Source of the DNA: Peribolospora baueri
Lineage: Eukaryota > Basidiomycota > Peribolosporomycetes > Peribolosporales > Peribolosporaceae
Reading direction: 5' to 3'
NCBI GenBank assembly: GCA_029717555.1
Contig: JAMDHS010000016.1
Location: forward strand, 1-64,000
DNA length: 64,000 nucleotides
Part shown: positions 1 to 12,321 of the stretch, piece by piece
Layout of the letters: the number at the start of each line of letters is the position of its first letter
How positions within the stretch are numbered: the stretch's first letter is position 1
The notes under the pieces: model-generated
The model's input: the letters and a program-made list of their open reading frames with translations, nothing else
Database searches by the model: none
What the model was told of the DNA's origin: nothing
Translations under genes and position numbers: made by a program

Positions 1-730
1 CGTAATCGCCTTGTTAATCGCACCAGCAGTGCGGGGCACCACCGCCTTGACAAGGAGCCTCGTATAGCGCAACTTGGACAACGTGCACGTGCCATCGAAG
101 TGTTGCGCACTTCCTCACGCTAGACTGGGCGATGAAGCACGTGACAGGCGAGGGTAAAAGAATAGTTCTGACCGGCGCTTTGTGGGGCGTTGGACGCGCC
201 TCTCAAGCCCTTAAAAAACCGCCGGCAAATCTTTCATCTCCGCCTCATCTCACAGCCGCTGGACCGAGGCCCTGAGCCCCAATTGGACCGAGCGTCTTTC
301 TGAAGGCAATGGGAGGTCCAACACAGTCTCCGACTTTGACAGCAGATGTAGCCTTCGTGAAATTGGAACGACCGAGTGAATCGCTATGTCATTGTCGCCC
401 AGATTCCCCGCGACATACATGTCACTTGATTTTCAAGGACGTGGCCAGGTGGTGTGTTAGTTTCTCCGCCGCGGTTACATCCTAACGTGGTTGAGAGAGT
501 CGGCGAATATGAGGGCTGATACAGATCAGCGGTGAAACGAAAATCAACGTTCCTTGATCCATTCCACACACGAGCGAATGTGCTTGAGCTAACGAACGAA
601 AACGGGCCTCATCAATCGGATGCAGCGAGGATCGGGGAGAAGTAAGTGGGTATGAAGGAAGTACTCGACAGCGATCGGATTGACTGAAGGGTACGCGGAC
701 GCCTTGGGCAAGGGATGGACTGTAACGCTG
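1..730. other. Intergenic, no gene supported
   Basis: I see no open frame with recognisable protein content or splice structure on either strand. The segment is the downstream flank of the minus-strand kinase-like gene that follows. No tRNA B-box or clear repeat is visible. Confidence 0.5.
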
Positions 731-1531
731 CTACATCTGCGGCCAATCCGCCAGGGGCAATGAGGGAACGTTGTACTCCTTCAAAGGCTTGCGAGATTGC
801 ACGTCGACCGTCATCTCGCTGGCGATGCGCAGCGCCTTGCAGGGGGAGATGGAACTTGCGACGACGGCTGGATCATCGAGGTCGGCGCCACGTTCGCTGC
901 GAAGGGCCATGCAGCGAATGAGCACGCCGACAGAGTAGACGTCGGCGAGGAATGGGTCGAGATCCGTGACGTCTGGCCCGACCTCGGGGGCGGTGAACCC
1001 GAGCGAAGCCGGGAAGAGCCTTTCCCCGGGTCTCGCGCTCCTTCCGAAATCGCAGAGCTTCAGGCGGCGCTGTCCTTCGTCCGCGGGCGTGATCAAGAGG
1101 TTACCGGGCGCGAGGTCGTTGTGTCCGAAACCATGCGAGTGGATGTGCAGGACGGCAGAGACGAGCTGAGCGTACCAATCGGACATGAGCGAGAATGGAG
1201 TGTTTTGGTTAAGATGGTCGTAGAGCGTCGTAGCGCCCACGATCTCCTCCAAGACGATGCCTACGTTCGCTGGCGCTTCGCAAACGAACACGACGATATT
1301 GGGATGTCTCTCCAGGGACGACAGGGCGCGAACTTCGCGACGGAAGGACTCCTCGACGTCGCGAGCATTGCTGAGTCCCTTCCGGATGTCTTCGGTGGCG
1401 CGCTGAATACTGACGATTGGAGTCTTGAGGAGACATCGCTGCAGGATCGCGTTGCCGCCTTTCGTGGCGAGTCTGAGCTCTGGAAGGGCCGGGGCACTTC
1501 CGTAAAACCCGGGTTCTTCCCACAACGGCAT
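731..1531 (-). CDS. Protein kinase-fold protein, VAIK lysine replaced
   Basis: A single open frame of 266 residues has the layout of a eukaryotic protein kinase. There is a degenerate glycine loop (KGGNAILQ, residues 24-31), an alpha-C glutamate in FRREVRALS (about 63-71), a catalytic loop HGFGHNDLAPGN (133-144) with HND in place of HRD, DFG at 161-163 and an APE motif in TAPEV (180-184). The beta-3 strand, normally VAIK, reads VSIQ, so the ATP-anchoring lysine is glutamine 43. The catalytic aspartate and the metal-binding DFG remain. The C-terminal lobe is short. The frame runs upstream of the ATG with no second ATG, so I take 1531 as the start; an upstream exon carrying a regulatory domain is not excluded. 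Substrate is unknown. It may be a pseudokinase or an atypical fungal kinase. Confidence 0.7.
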   Translation of the reverse strand: MPLWEEPGFYGSAPALPELRLATKGGNAILQRCLLKTPIVSIQRATEDIRKGLSNARDVEESFRREVRALSSLERHPNIVVFVCEAPANVGIVLEEIVGATTLYDHLNQNTPFSLMSDWYAQLVSAVLHIHSHGFGHNDLAPGNLLITPADEGQRRLKLCDFGRSARPGERLFPASLGFTAPEVGPDVTDLDPFLADVYSVGVLIRCMALRSERGADLDDPAVVASSISPCKALRIASEMTVDVQSRKPLKEYNVPSLPLADWPQM

Positions 1532-2694
1532 GGCTCCCCGTCGCCGTGTTAGAGGCAAAGGGAGGTCGTGAAAGCGGAGGAGAACCTGGACGTGGAGGAT
1601 TCTCCAGTGAGCTGGTAGAGAGAGACGAGTGGAACGGTGCTTCGCTGCCTCTTCCCCCTCTTTATAGAGCGCGAAGGCCCTTCCCGTCGTCGATGTGAGC
1701 CCTCGTCTCCATTCTTTGAATCAACTCTTCCCTTCCAACTCGCTCTCGCGATATTTTGGTAGCAATTCGCTTTTCCTTTCCTTTTTGGGTCTCGTTTCAC
1801 GAGTCTACGTCCTCTCACTTCTCGCGCTCGAATTCTTCCTTCTTCCCGTCTCTTTTACTCAGCTTCCCTCTTCTTCTCGACTCGCCTGGCTTTTCTAGGC
1901 ATCCTATACCCCACCACAGCTGACCAACCTCGTCAGACTCGACTCGTGGCTCTCGACGACCCTTACACCTGTAACAAAGGGACATGGATGCACCAAGCCA
2001 CTAGGACAAAAGACCAAGGTTGTCGGGGGAGGCGACGGGTGGTGTGGCACGTGACATGCTCAATCATATTGCCGCAGCAACCAAGCCTATGTCACGGGAC
2101 GAAGGCCACTATACCCTTGGCTTCAAGTGTTGGACCAGGTGCATAAAGCCGACTGACGTAAGGAATCGGTCTGCATGCTATGTACTGGCAGGCGGCATCC
2201 GCGCGAGCGCAGCTCGCCAACCGTGATGCAGGCAGCGACCGCGGCTGCGAAACGCGGACATCGTTCGAGCTACATTTCACGCACCTCCCGCGTGACTGTC
2301 GATCGTCGTCCGTGTCATGCCGCCGAATATGACGGTTCGAAGTTCGCTCTCCACTTCGAGTAATCCTCGGACGCTTCCTCCGACTCGTTTTCGGCCGAAC
2401 ATCGCCTTGCCATATTTGGTAAACAACCTCACGCCCTGCCGTCGACTCCGAAGCCCCCCCCGGGCACCGATACGACGCCCACTTAAGGAAAACGTGGACG
2501 CCGGGGACATACCGACGCGGAGCGAACAAGAAAATTGGTGGCCGCGACTCGGACTGAAAGAGAGAAGCGCACACCCGTCGTCTTCTTGCTGCTGCACTCC
2601 AGCGATTTGCAACGATCGTCATCCTCTCACCCGTCACTCGCTAAACCGCCAGGCAGCTCCTCGTCGCTCACAAAAAAGGTATCAAGTCGAAACC
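1532..2694. other. Intergenic between divergent genes
   Basis: This is the 5' flank of the kinase-like gene (minus) and of the phosphatase remnant (plus). The stretch 1690-1900 is pyrimidine-rich on the plus strand. An open frame of about 180 codons on the minus strand (2092-2637) has no recognisable content and I do not call it. Confidence 0.4.
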
Positions 2695-3060
2695 ATGCCC
2701 AAGCGCCTCTACATGACGTGAGTCCCAAAGCCCTTTCGAGGAATGGCTGGCCGCTCAGCTGTCTGACCCGGCGGCTTCGCAACGCTCCTTCCTGTCTGTA
2801 GTCGCCACGCTCAGGCGGAGCACAATGTCGCTGACGGCTACTCCGAGTGAGTGAATGGCCCGAACGAGCTTGTTGGGCTGGCTGGCAGATAGAACGGGTT
2901 GAAATGCAGCTACACCCTGTCCTTCTGTTCCTAACAATCTGCCACCAGCGTCATTTTTCTCTTCCCAGTCCACGACGCTCCTCTGACGAAGCTCGGCCGC
3001 GAGCAGGCCGCCCAGCTGCCCACGAAAACGGCTGCCATCCAGGGTGCCTGAGCTTCTCGT
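2695..3060 (+). pseudogene. Truncated histidine phosphatase (phosphoglycerate mutase family)
   Basis: A 7-codon first exon (2695-2717) ends at a GTGAGT donor. A second exon (2802-2846) restores the family signature RHAQAEHN, the phospho-histidine motif of the phosphoglycerate mutase superfamily. Around 2971-3040 the next conserved block is readable (HDAPLTKLGREQAAQLP). The best pyrimidine-tract acceptor (ending 2968) puts that block out of frame. The only in-frame acceptor (ending 2948) adds a short hydrophobic insert. After about 3045 the expected SP-RR-TLQT block and the second catalytic histidine are missing and the sequence degenerates. I read this as the 5' third of a gene that has lost the rest. 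A retrotransposon remnant lies about 600 bp downstream and may have taken part in the loss. Confidence 0.55.
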
Positions 3061-3659
3061 TGTCGTCGAAGCCCGAGCCATCGAGTGTGCTGCCGTGGTC
3101 GTGCTCTGCATGACACCGTAGCGTGCACTTGTTGCCTGCTACCCGTCGACGCGCGCGCGTGCCCTCGTCAACTCAGTCGCGCGTGCCTTTCCATTTTCTA
3201 GTTTCGTGCCTTGCTGGCGCGTGCCGGAAGATGTTGAAGCCGAGCTGGCGGGCTCGGCGAGCGAGGCCGGGGTGCGTGGGGCCCGTGGCGGTGTAAGGAA
3301 GGAAGCTAGAGGGAGATGGGGTGAGAAGCGGAGGTGCGTTTGTCAGTTGTCGCTCGAGACGCGGCCGACGGGACGGCGCGCCCATTACTGCGGCGAGGGT
3401 GTGTCCTTTACGCGCCGTGCCCGACCCCCATGTCGCCGGCGTCCCGTCCTGACGTCGCCCGTCCCACGAACCGCAGCGGGCGCTCTGATGTATGTCGTCA
3501 GGGCTAGTAGCAAAGTACGCATTCTGGGTTTGGATGGTCGTTTGTAGGAGTTTATCTTCCCAGACCTGCACACGGGCTGCATCGGACTCCCGGAAAAGAT
3601 GGGACAGGTTCAAAGGTGGGGGGGCATGCGCCGCGCCTTGAATCGCCGAGGGGAGTGTA
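3061..3659. other. Unassigned DNA between gene remnant and retroelement remnant
   Basis: No gene is supported. The overlapping open frames on both strands are GC-driven and carry no family motif. It may hold decayed sequence of either neighbour. Confidence 0.35.
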
Positions 3660-4874
3660 CTGTACTCGAGGCCTTTGCATCCTGCAAAGTATGCAAAGCG
3701 CTTTTCGGCAGGCAGCGGACAGTATCCTGCCTCCATGAAGGTCCATCCCGTCTTCCATGTCTCGCTTCTGGAGCTGTTCGTCCCAAACACTCTGTCCTCT
3801 CGCCCCTCTGCCTCACCCCCACCTCCCGTCATCACCGAGGCGGGGCAAGAAGAGTATGAAGTTGCCAAGATACTCGATTCGCGTTTCTTCCGCCGCAAGC
3901 TGAAATACCTTGTCGACTGGGTTGGATACGGTCCTGAGGAGCGCTCCTGGGTGGACGCGCGCGACTTTGACGACGATGACAGCCTTGTAATCGACTTTCA
4001 CACGGCTTACCCCCAGAAGCCAGGCCAACGACGTCTCAACCGCGCTCGCGGAGCTCACGCTTAGCCCCGGGGGTGCTGTCACAAACCTCCGCTGAGTCCG
4101 ACAGGGCGTCCGCATCTTTTCTCCCCAAGCTATGAATACTTTTGTCACCGTTCAGGTTTCCTCCAGAGTTCCCCGTCTAGTACCAGTACCTCTGTCCCAG
4201 CCTCCGCCCCATTCTCGTCCCTGTCCACACCCTTGCCCTTCGTCCCTCAGCTTTTGTCCCTGTCCCCGACTTGCTTGTTCCTTGCTTTGCGTCGACTTCT
4301 GGTGGATCTCCATTCCGTCCTCCGACCCTCGCTCGTGACCCGACCTGAGTAGGGAAGTCCTCCCTGACACGCCATCGCGTTTCGTCCTTCTCCTCTCCCT
4401 GCTAGCCCAGACAGAAGCAGCGGCAGCGATGGATAGACTGGTGGTAAGCCTCAGAAGAGAGATCAGACTTGCATTTGTGACCGTCTCGTCTGAAATTAAC
4501 AGCACAGACAGAAATACAGACGGGCCGACAAACATACCAATGGGTAGACGTGTTAGAGATGGAGTAGAGGAAAACCGGCAAATGGGTAAAACGAGGTGAG
4601 GGTCGAAAAGATGGGTGAGTCTGAAGAGATGGGTGGATGGCAGAGAGATGGATGGAGACGAGGAACAACGACTGCGACGGATGGGAGGACGCGCGTTGGA
4701 CTGAGGATAGGATGGGTGGCAAAAGAAGTTGGTAATTACCTAGGAGTGCTAACTCGGACTATCACCACCCCTATAATAATGCTCATGCTTCCCTCCCCCC
4801 GAGGAGGCTCAAAGGAAAAGATTGCTGACGGCAGAGGAACGAAGAACGAAAGACGATCCCAGACGATCGTGACA
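3660..4874 (+). mobile_element. Ty3/Gypsy chromovirus 3' remnant (Metaviridae)
   Basis: The frame ending at 4064 gives the end of a chromovirus polyprotein. First comes the integrase C-terminal motif (KVHPVFHVSLLE), typical of fungal Ty3/Gypsy elements. A chromodomain follows (YEVAKILDSR, then LVDWVGYGPEERSW), which directs integration to modified chromatin. Only this pol 3' end and a candidate 3' LTR are present. No gag, protease, reverse transcriptase, RNase H or 5' LTR is visible. It is a fossil and far from whole. The chromodomain is still easily read, which suggests modest age, but without a second LTR no date can be given. Confidence 0.85.
4077..4874 (+). repeat. Candidate 3' LTR of the Gypsy remnant
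   Basis: The segment starts with TGTCAC shortly after the pol stop and ends with GTGACA, giving a perfect 6-bp terminal inverted repeat of the TG...CA type expected for an LTR. It is about 798 bp. A G-rich stretch (4067-4073) lies just before it, where a purine tract would be expected. No second copy exists in the window, so the assignment rests on position and ends only. Confidence 0.5.
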
Positions 4875-5015
4875 CGAAGGTATCGACTGCTATTTCCTAC
4901 CAAGATCGACGTATCTCCCTATGAACCGGATATACACATCGTACAAGAAGGTTACGGCCTCGTGAGCGGCACAGCGCCGTCATCGCATCCTCTCGCCTGG
5001 AGCAAGGCACCCTCT

Positions 5016-8000
5016 CTACCCAAACATCTTAAGTTCAATCTTCGGCTCTTCCTTCTTTTGCACCTTTTGCGCATCCTTCTCCGCGCCGCCTAGCGCTCGC
5101 CTCACGCTCGCCTCGAGCAAGCCCCGCTGTTCTGCCTCAAGGGCAGCCGTGGCCTCCCGAAATGGAGCCGGATGGGAAGTGGCGAGACCAACGAGTTGAG
5201 CGACGGCGAGGTTGTGGGCCGGGGAAGTAGTGGCGGACGTCGGGGACGAGGAAAGGAAGAGAATGAGGACCGGAAGGACGATAGCTAGAACGTGGGTACC
5301 TGAATAGTTCCAAAGGACAAGAGATACGAGCTCAGCGATTGCTTTGCGCGCAGCCCACGGGTAGGAAGCGGACTCACGTTGGGCTTCCCCTACCGCGCCT
5401 GCCAACCCGACGAGGGCCTTCATCACCTCCTCTGCCTTGACCTTCCTTGGATCCATGGAGCCATCCCAGCTACCGGTCTCTTCGCTCGCCTTGGCCAGCC
5501 ACTCGACGAGGCCCGGTAAGAGCTGACCCACTGCGTATTGCATCGCTGGTCCGCCGCGAGCGGAGGCGAGCACGAGACTTTTGGCGCAATGCACGGCCGT
5601 CAGGCTCACCTCCGGATCTGTCACCGAGAAATGCGAGACGAGGAGGTAGCACAGATGCTCGACGATGGTCTGGGACACCTTGATCGGCGTGGAGGAAGAC
5701 GCGGGCGGTAGGGATGTGAGGACAAGGACGGCGGCAAGCATATTGTTTTTCGCCTTGATCGTCACGATGCGGTGCTGTCGACCCCTGTGGTAATCCGCGC
5801 CGGACATGAGTAAACTCTCGCAGTGTAAATGCTACTGCTCATATCCGGCCACATTTACGTACCTTATCTCCTCAATATTCTGCAAGGTCGACGACAAGAA
5901 GCCCTGGACGATACGCGGAAGGACGTCGCTGCCCGGTCGGGCCGCTCGCCAAGCTTGATCGCAGAGCATTTTGAGCGAGGGCAGGTTGGGACCGACGAGG
6001 TCGACTTCGGACGACTCGTCCTTGAGCAGCTCAGAGAATTGCAGAAAGCCGATGCCAAAGAGCGACTCGTGGAGCAAGGGTGGGAATGCGGTCACTATCG
6101 ATGTGAACGCAGCAAAGGCGGCCCGCAAAAGCTGCACCTGGTCGTTTGACGTGCTCTTTTTAAGACCTTTCGCGAGCATGGGAAATGAGACCTGTCAGCA
6201 CTTCTTCGGTAACTTCGGCAGACGCGGTCCTGCGCCACTCACGAGCATGGCCTAGCACGTAAACGACGATCCGCAGACACTGCGTCAACTTGGAGCCCTT
6301 GGCCAGGACCGTACTGTCCTTCTCAGATCCGCTGAGCAACTGTGCACCATAGCTCTCCGCAAGGCCGGTGACCAACTCAACGACTTCGACCTGAACCAGC
6401 GACGACTCGGTCATGACAACCCGGTAGCAGAGGTTGCAAAGCTCCTCGAACGTCGAATCCTGCAACATCACTGGCCCTGCGTATTCAGACCGACACAAGC
6501 TCTGGAGCGCCTCAAGCGCAGTTCGCATTGTCGGCGCAGCGCCAGGACCCGCTGCTCCGACGCCGGCAGTGGTAGCCAACGCCTCGAAGGCGAGTCCGTA
6601 GAGGACGAAAAAGAAGAGCGCAGGCTCGGCCCGGGTCTTGGAAGGCGAACGAATAGCTTCTGCTTCCTTCCCTTGATCGGGCTGGATACCGTCCATTGCC
6701 TTGGCGATCGATGGGTCATCATTGCGCATGAGAACGGTCACCGCATGCAACATCTTGTACCATGAACGTTCGTAATACTACGGAAAACGAAAGGAGTATA
6801 TTAACGCTTGTTTTGTTGGCCGCGTCTGGGACAACATCTAGTTCAAATGGGGAGGTGAACACTCACCGGAGCAATAACTTCCCTAGCCACTGCAGAATAA
6901 GTGACATCTAGACCAGAGCTCGCGGAAACGCCCATCATTGATGAAGCTCCGTCAGGGTCGTTGTGGATCTTGGCGTACTCGCGAAGCGAAGCAAGCCAGA
7001 AACCGCACAGCGACGGCACGTGGGGTCGCAATACTGTCTCGACGTACTTCTGTCCGCTGGCGCTCGCCACTTGGAGTTCCGCCCAAGCGGCGAAGACGGA
7101 CACTTTCAGCATGGCGGCCGCATTAGATGAGAGATCAGAGACGTCTCCAAGAGAGCTCATGTTGGGGTCTACAGAAGGAGAGCGAGATGGTGTCGATGAA
7201 TGAACAATCCTGAGATCGCGAAGGCATGTCAGGTACAAGTGGTGCTCACATTTACAACTCTCTAATGACGCGGTGAGCAACTTTGCAATGCGGCCCATTT
7301 TGTCAAGTTCCTTGACCACGCCCGACCCGACGAACACGGCGGAAAGCCTCACAGCCGCAGCAAGAACTTCTGGCGTCGAATCCGAGCTGAACGCCGGCGT
7401 GAGTGCGGCGGCGATGGGCGCCTGGTGTTGCTCGAGGAGCAAGGTGTCATCAAAGTCCGGATCCCGTGCCCGGGAGAAGCGCTCGATTACATCACCCAGC
7501 ACCGTGAGCCCCTCCAGTCGGATCTCGCTCACGTGCGCGGTGCTAGCGGTGAAAGCCATGCGGATAATGTCGGCCACGCGGTTGATGAGCAGACCTCGTC
7601 TCTCCGCCGCCGCCAGACCTCCTGGAGGGACGTCAAAGTTCTCCATTCGACCGGAGCGTACGACGGTGAGGAAGATTTCGTGGACGCATTGAAGAGCGAA
7701 GAGCTGCGTACGCCACCGACTGGTGAGACGAGCAGATGGCGCATCGCCGCCAACATTTATCGTCGCCACCTCATCGTCTTGTAGAGCCGGTTTGGGCGGG
7801 GCAGCGGCGGCCTTATTGGCGTCTGCGGAGGCGGTGGCCCGGGACATGATCCGTTGACACAAATCTATCCACCCGGATGGGTTATGCTCCGACGTCTGAC
7901 GAAGCCAGCTGAGAATCACTTCTCTCACGCCGTCGATGCTTGGGTCATCGTCGAGCTGCTTGAAAAAGTCCTCCACCAGCTTGTCGCCTCCGAGCTTGCT

Positions 8001-11000
8001 CATGAGCGTCGCGTTGCGCTGTGCGAGCTGGTAGAAGCCGTTGATGGCGGCGATCTTCAGCGGCCGAATCCGACTGCCAAGGTGTGCTCGGAGGTTGTCA
8101 ATATACAGAGGAAGGTCAACCGCGTCTGGGGCAAACATGGCAAGGTGCTGAAGGCACTTGATTGCCTCCACACGGATACCCTCGTCGGTCTCCGCGTTAA
8201 ATTCGCCCAGAACAGTGAGTAGGACAGCCCTCGCCTTCGTCTCCTCTTGCAGCTCAGGGCCTAGGACGCCAACGCTGGCGTCGATAAGCTTGCAAATGAC
8301 CTGAAGCGCCGGCAAGTCGCCCCGGAGGTTGACGCTGCCGATGGAGCCGCCCTCAGGCTCGTGACTGTCCTGCATGTACAGTTTGACGAGCATGCCGAGC
8401 GTCGAAGTGACGAAAGGGGAGTAGGACAGCGATGCTGCGTCGACCACACATACAAGAGCCTGCATGGCCCAAAAGTGCACAACCGGGTGGGGATCGTTGC
8501 TGAGCGACATGAGCACGTTGACGATTGTCTTGGTCAACGGGCTTGCGGCCAGCCCGCCAACGTGGCTGTAGATGGCTCCAAAAGCGAGAGCGCAACCGGC
8601 GCGACCGTCTGGGTCGCGGTCGGAAACGACGTGGTCGACGAGGTACTGAATCTGCGCCGTCATGAACTGGGAGCCCGCCACGGTGGCCAGTCGACCAAAA
8701 GCCTCGCTGCCAAGCTTGCGCAGTGATACGTCGTTGCTGAGAATGGCGTTCTACGGGAGAGAAACAAAGCCCACTCGGTAGACCAAATTAGAAGGCAAAA
8801 ACAAGAAAATCAGAGTGCTTTCGCGAGCCGATCTCTCACCCTGAGGATCTCCCTCGCCGCGCCGTTCACTCGCTTGTCCGCCCAACCATCCTGTAACCTT
8901 TTACCGCCACGCATCGACACGCGCAATGCCCCGAGCAAAGCCACGACGGCGTTGATTTCTATGGCCATCTTCCTTCCTGGGTTCTTCTCCAACTTCGAGC
9001 TGCGGAGGTGGGTTTGGAGCTGCTCAAGCGTGTTGGCTTGGACATCGGCGCTTTGAGTGGGGAAAAGGAGAGCGAAGAGCCAGATAGACGCGTCGACGGC
9101 AGATGTCGCTACGGGGGTTGGGAGGGGAAGAGACATTGAAGAAGCGGGGCCGGCGGAAGGGGAGGAGGAAGATGAGGCGTAGAGGACAAGGGGATCGTGC
9201 TCCGGGGCGCCTAGGATGGGCCGTTGAAGGAAGCCTTCCAGCTCAGCCTCGATGGCGTCCCGGTTGAGCCAATCGCTCCTGCTTCGGCTGGAGCGCGCGT
9301 CCTCATCTCCATCGTCCTCCCAACTGCCCAATCCATCGGCCGCACCGTCCCCACCGGCCTCCCCGATCCTGGTCTCACCCTGGACGACCAGTCCCGTGAC
9401 GCCAAAAGCATATCCATCGGCGCACGACCACACGCTCTTGAAGTTGCCCGCGCTGGCTGCGATCGCGGCCTGCGCCGTTGAGCCGATGTATGCGTCCGGG
9501 TCGGCCAATTCGGTGAGAGCGGCGGAGAGGAGGGCGGGGTGCATGGGTTCGATGGCGGAGGAGGCGACGCTTGAATACATAGGGAGAGGAACAGGGCCGA
9601 GAGCGGCGACACATTGGAGCAATCGCCGCCGGAGTAGAAGGTCCCGGTCGAGAAGGGTGAGAGTGGTGTGATTGGTGCCGGTCGGTGCGAGGCTACTGAG
9701 GCCAACCTCTTGAGCGAGATCACTGTGGGTGTCGCGGAAATGGTTGGAGAACTGGAGCGTGTTCGCAAGGAGGGTAACGAGGCGGCGGGCCGTCTCGAGA
9801 GACAAGAGCTTGGAGCGGTTGTGCTTAAGGAAGCACAGCATGGCACCAAGGGTGGCCTCGCGCACATGGAGCAAGAACGCCCATTCGCCGTCGCTCCTGC
9901 CGCCCGGCTCCGCGTCCTTGGATGCGGGTTTGGGCAGTGCGTTCCGCCATAGGACAAGCAGCTGCGCGAGATGGGTGCGGACAAAGTTGGGACCAAGGCT
10001 CATGAGCGCGCCGATGAGCGTCCACGCGACGGTGATTTCAACGCCGCTGATGTGCAGCTCGTGGTTCGCAGAGGCCTTGAGAAGGTTGATCGACATGGAC
10101 AAGACCTTGGCAGGCTGGTCGAACGAGACGTACAACGGGCGACATGGCATGACGGCCAGCAGGGCAGCCAGGGCTCGCGTGTGGCCCATCGTCCGCCGAG
10201 CCAAGTCCGGTGACGGCGAGCCCGTGAAGGACCCTTGTGCAGGGGATTGTGGCCTTGAAGACGACGGAGGGGGCGCGTTTGTGAGCGAGTTGAGGTCCCT
10301 CTGCAAGCCTTCCATGACGATTGCAACGGTACTAGTGAGCCTGTTCGGGTTGACCATGACGAAGGAGCGAAGCGCCCAGGCGGCTGCGATCTGGACTGAG
10401 TGGCTCGGATGCTCAGTAATGCGGAGGAGCGGCTCGGAGAGAGCATCCTGCAGCTGCGAAGGGACACTGCCGAGCTGACCAACGAGACTGGCGACCTCGT
10501 CCAGTGCAAGGACGTGGGTGTATTTAGTTGGCGCAGTTTGACCGGGCATGAGCGCGGGGTAGCGCTTGAGGATGGAAGTGGCGATCTCGCGAACAGCCAT
10601 GACCTGGCCTTGCTCGGTCAACAGCCTTACTCCGACCAGCCTGCGCATGAGCAGGCCGATAGCGCGCCTCGTAGCGAGCGTTTCGAAGCGTGGGTTGGTC
10701 GAGCCGGCACTGCTAGAGGCGGGAGGGGAGGTCGAATTGCGAGGGTGATTAGGCAGGTCTTCGAACAGGTGTTTGAGGAGGACGGCATAATTTGTCTCCA
10801 CCCAATTCGTGCCGAGCCGGGTGAGAGTCGTGCCGTAGACGTCCAAAATGGCGTTGCGAGTGCGGCGGGACGTAGAGCTTTTGTTAAAAGGAGCGGAGAG
10901 CAGGGAGAGCATCTGCTCGGGGCTCAGCAATGTCGCTCTAACTGCTTCACCCCCAGCCGAGGTCGGGCCACCGCTGCCGGCGACCGGCACGGGATATGGA

Positions 11001-12187
11001 TCGTCTTCGTCGCTCCCATCCGCGCCATCCTTCTTCTTCTTCGACGGCTTTTTCTTAACCTCGGGAAGCGGCACGCTACCTTCTGACTGAGTCCACGCCA
11101 AGATCCCAGCCGCGAGACGAGAAAGAGCTCGACAGGTGGGAAAGTCGGCGCTGTCGAGAGCCTTAATGATGACAGAAAGGATGGATTCGATCTCGTTCGT
11201 CGTGGAGAATAGAGTATTCTCGGACGCCACCAGGGACAGGCACTTGAAGGAGACCAAATCGGAGAGTGAGCAAACACAGAAGACCGACGGAGTAGAGGCA
11301 TTGAGGGACCCACATCTGCGCATGCCCTTTGCACGGCCGCCGCCTTATCGTGGAGACCGTTCCGCAACTGTTTGACGATGTCTTTCATTTGTTGCTCTAC
11401 GATCGAATTTCCAGCCGTCTGTATGGCTTTCTGCAAGGAAAGCACGGCATGATAACGAAGGATGACTGGCTGGGAGGTGGCCTTCAAAATTTTGATCAGA
11501 CCTGTGACAGCATCGGAGAGGAGACTGATGACCTGCCCGCCGAGCTCCTTAAACAGATCGCCAAGGACGAAACAGCTGGCCGTCCTGGCCTCTCTGCTAA
11601 TTTCAAACCCCTTGGGCACCTCTCCAGTAGCACCCCTAAGCAGGTTTTGGGCCACTTCGAAGAGAGACTTGGTGTCGCCGCGGCGGAATGTCGCAACGAA
11701 CAGGCGAGCCATGATATGCCGCGCGGGCCGGCCGGGTTTCCGCAAAGAAACTGACGTGGGGCTCGAAGAGGAAGGAAAAGAAGCGGTAGGAGGACAGCCG
11801 AGGAGACGTAAGAGCGAGCTGATGAGAGATGGTTGCGCTTGGCGGACGTCCTCCTTCGCGAGGCAAATGAACGTGCGATGGTCAGCCCGCTAAAGGTCCA
11901 CCGAAGCCCCGGCAAAAAAGTGAAGCAGGAAATGCACCTCGTCCAGCTCCTTCACGGCCTTTTCCGCTTGTGCAAGCCACTGTAGCAAATAGATGTCCCC
12001 CTGATCGGCGGAAGTGGCTGCCGCGAGCTGGGACTGCGGGGGAGTCAGGAGGTGCCGGGCGTGAGCTCGTGATCATGGACAAATCTGCCAGTACAGTGTG
12101 CGCATCTAGAGGATGACGGTGCGGTACGTAGGTACGAACCTCATCGAGGACAAGGTCCTCGGGATCTGCCTTGTTCTTTTCCACCAT
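5016..12187 (-). CDS. LAA1: Laa1/HEATR5-family HEAT-repeat protein
   Basis: This is a giant alpha-solenoid of roughly 2,100 residues, similar in size to yeast Laa1 and human HEATR5. Family members bind the AP-1 clathrin adaptor and support trans-Golgi/endosome traffic. Short 5' exons can be read: 12187-12140 (starts MVEKNKADPED), 12033-11938 (IYLLQWLAQAEKAV, matching the conserved N-terminal EWL block) and 11853-11314, which enters FVATFRRGDTKSLFEVAQ. Long exons follow (from 11242 and from about 8754). A C-terminal hallmark is DPHPVVHFWAMQALVCVVDAA around 8440-8500. The last exon ends KIELKMFG at 5016. All early joins are phase 0 with GT/AG signals. The start shares a 254-bp divergent promoter with SLD5. 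HEAT-repeat assignment and family are firm; exact inner exon ends are approximate. Confidence 0.85.
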
Positions 12188-12321
12188 TGCTTTTGTCCCG
12201 ACCAGAAGCCCTTCCTTCGAAAGCGGTCCTTGTAGGGAATGGCTACTGCATTGGTGAGCTCGACGCCTCGCCCGGTCTACATGTGGGAAACTCGGTGATG
12301 ATCGTTCGCACCAGCCGCAGC

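Noticed and set aside
2041-2110. TGTCACG motif as a possible 5' LTR start of the Gypsy element
   Set aside because: Only the first few bases agree with the 3' LTR candidate; the following sequence does not.
3173-3898. 241-codon minus-strand open frame over the retroelement remnant
   Set aside because: It lies antisense to the readable chromodomain, has no family motif and reflects GC-rich composition.
9211-9996. 261-codon open frame antisense or out of frame to LAA1
   Set aside because: Shadow of the HEAT-repeat coding frame; no independent features.
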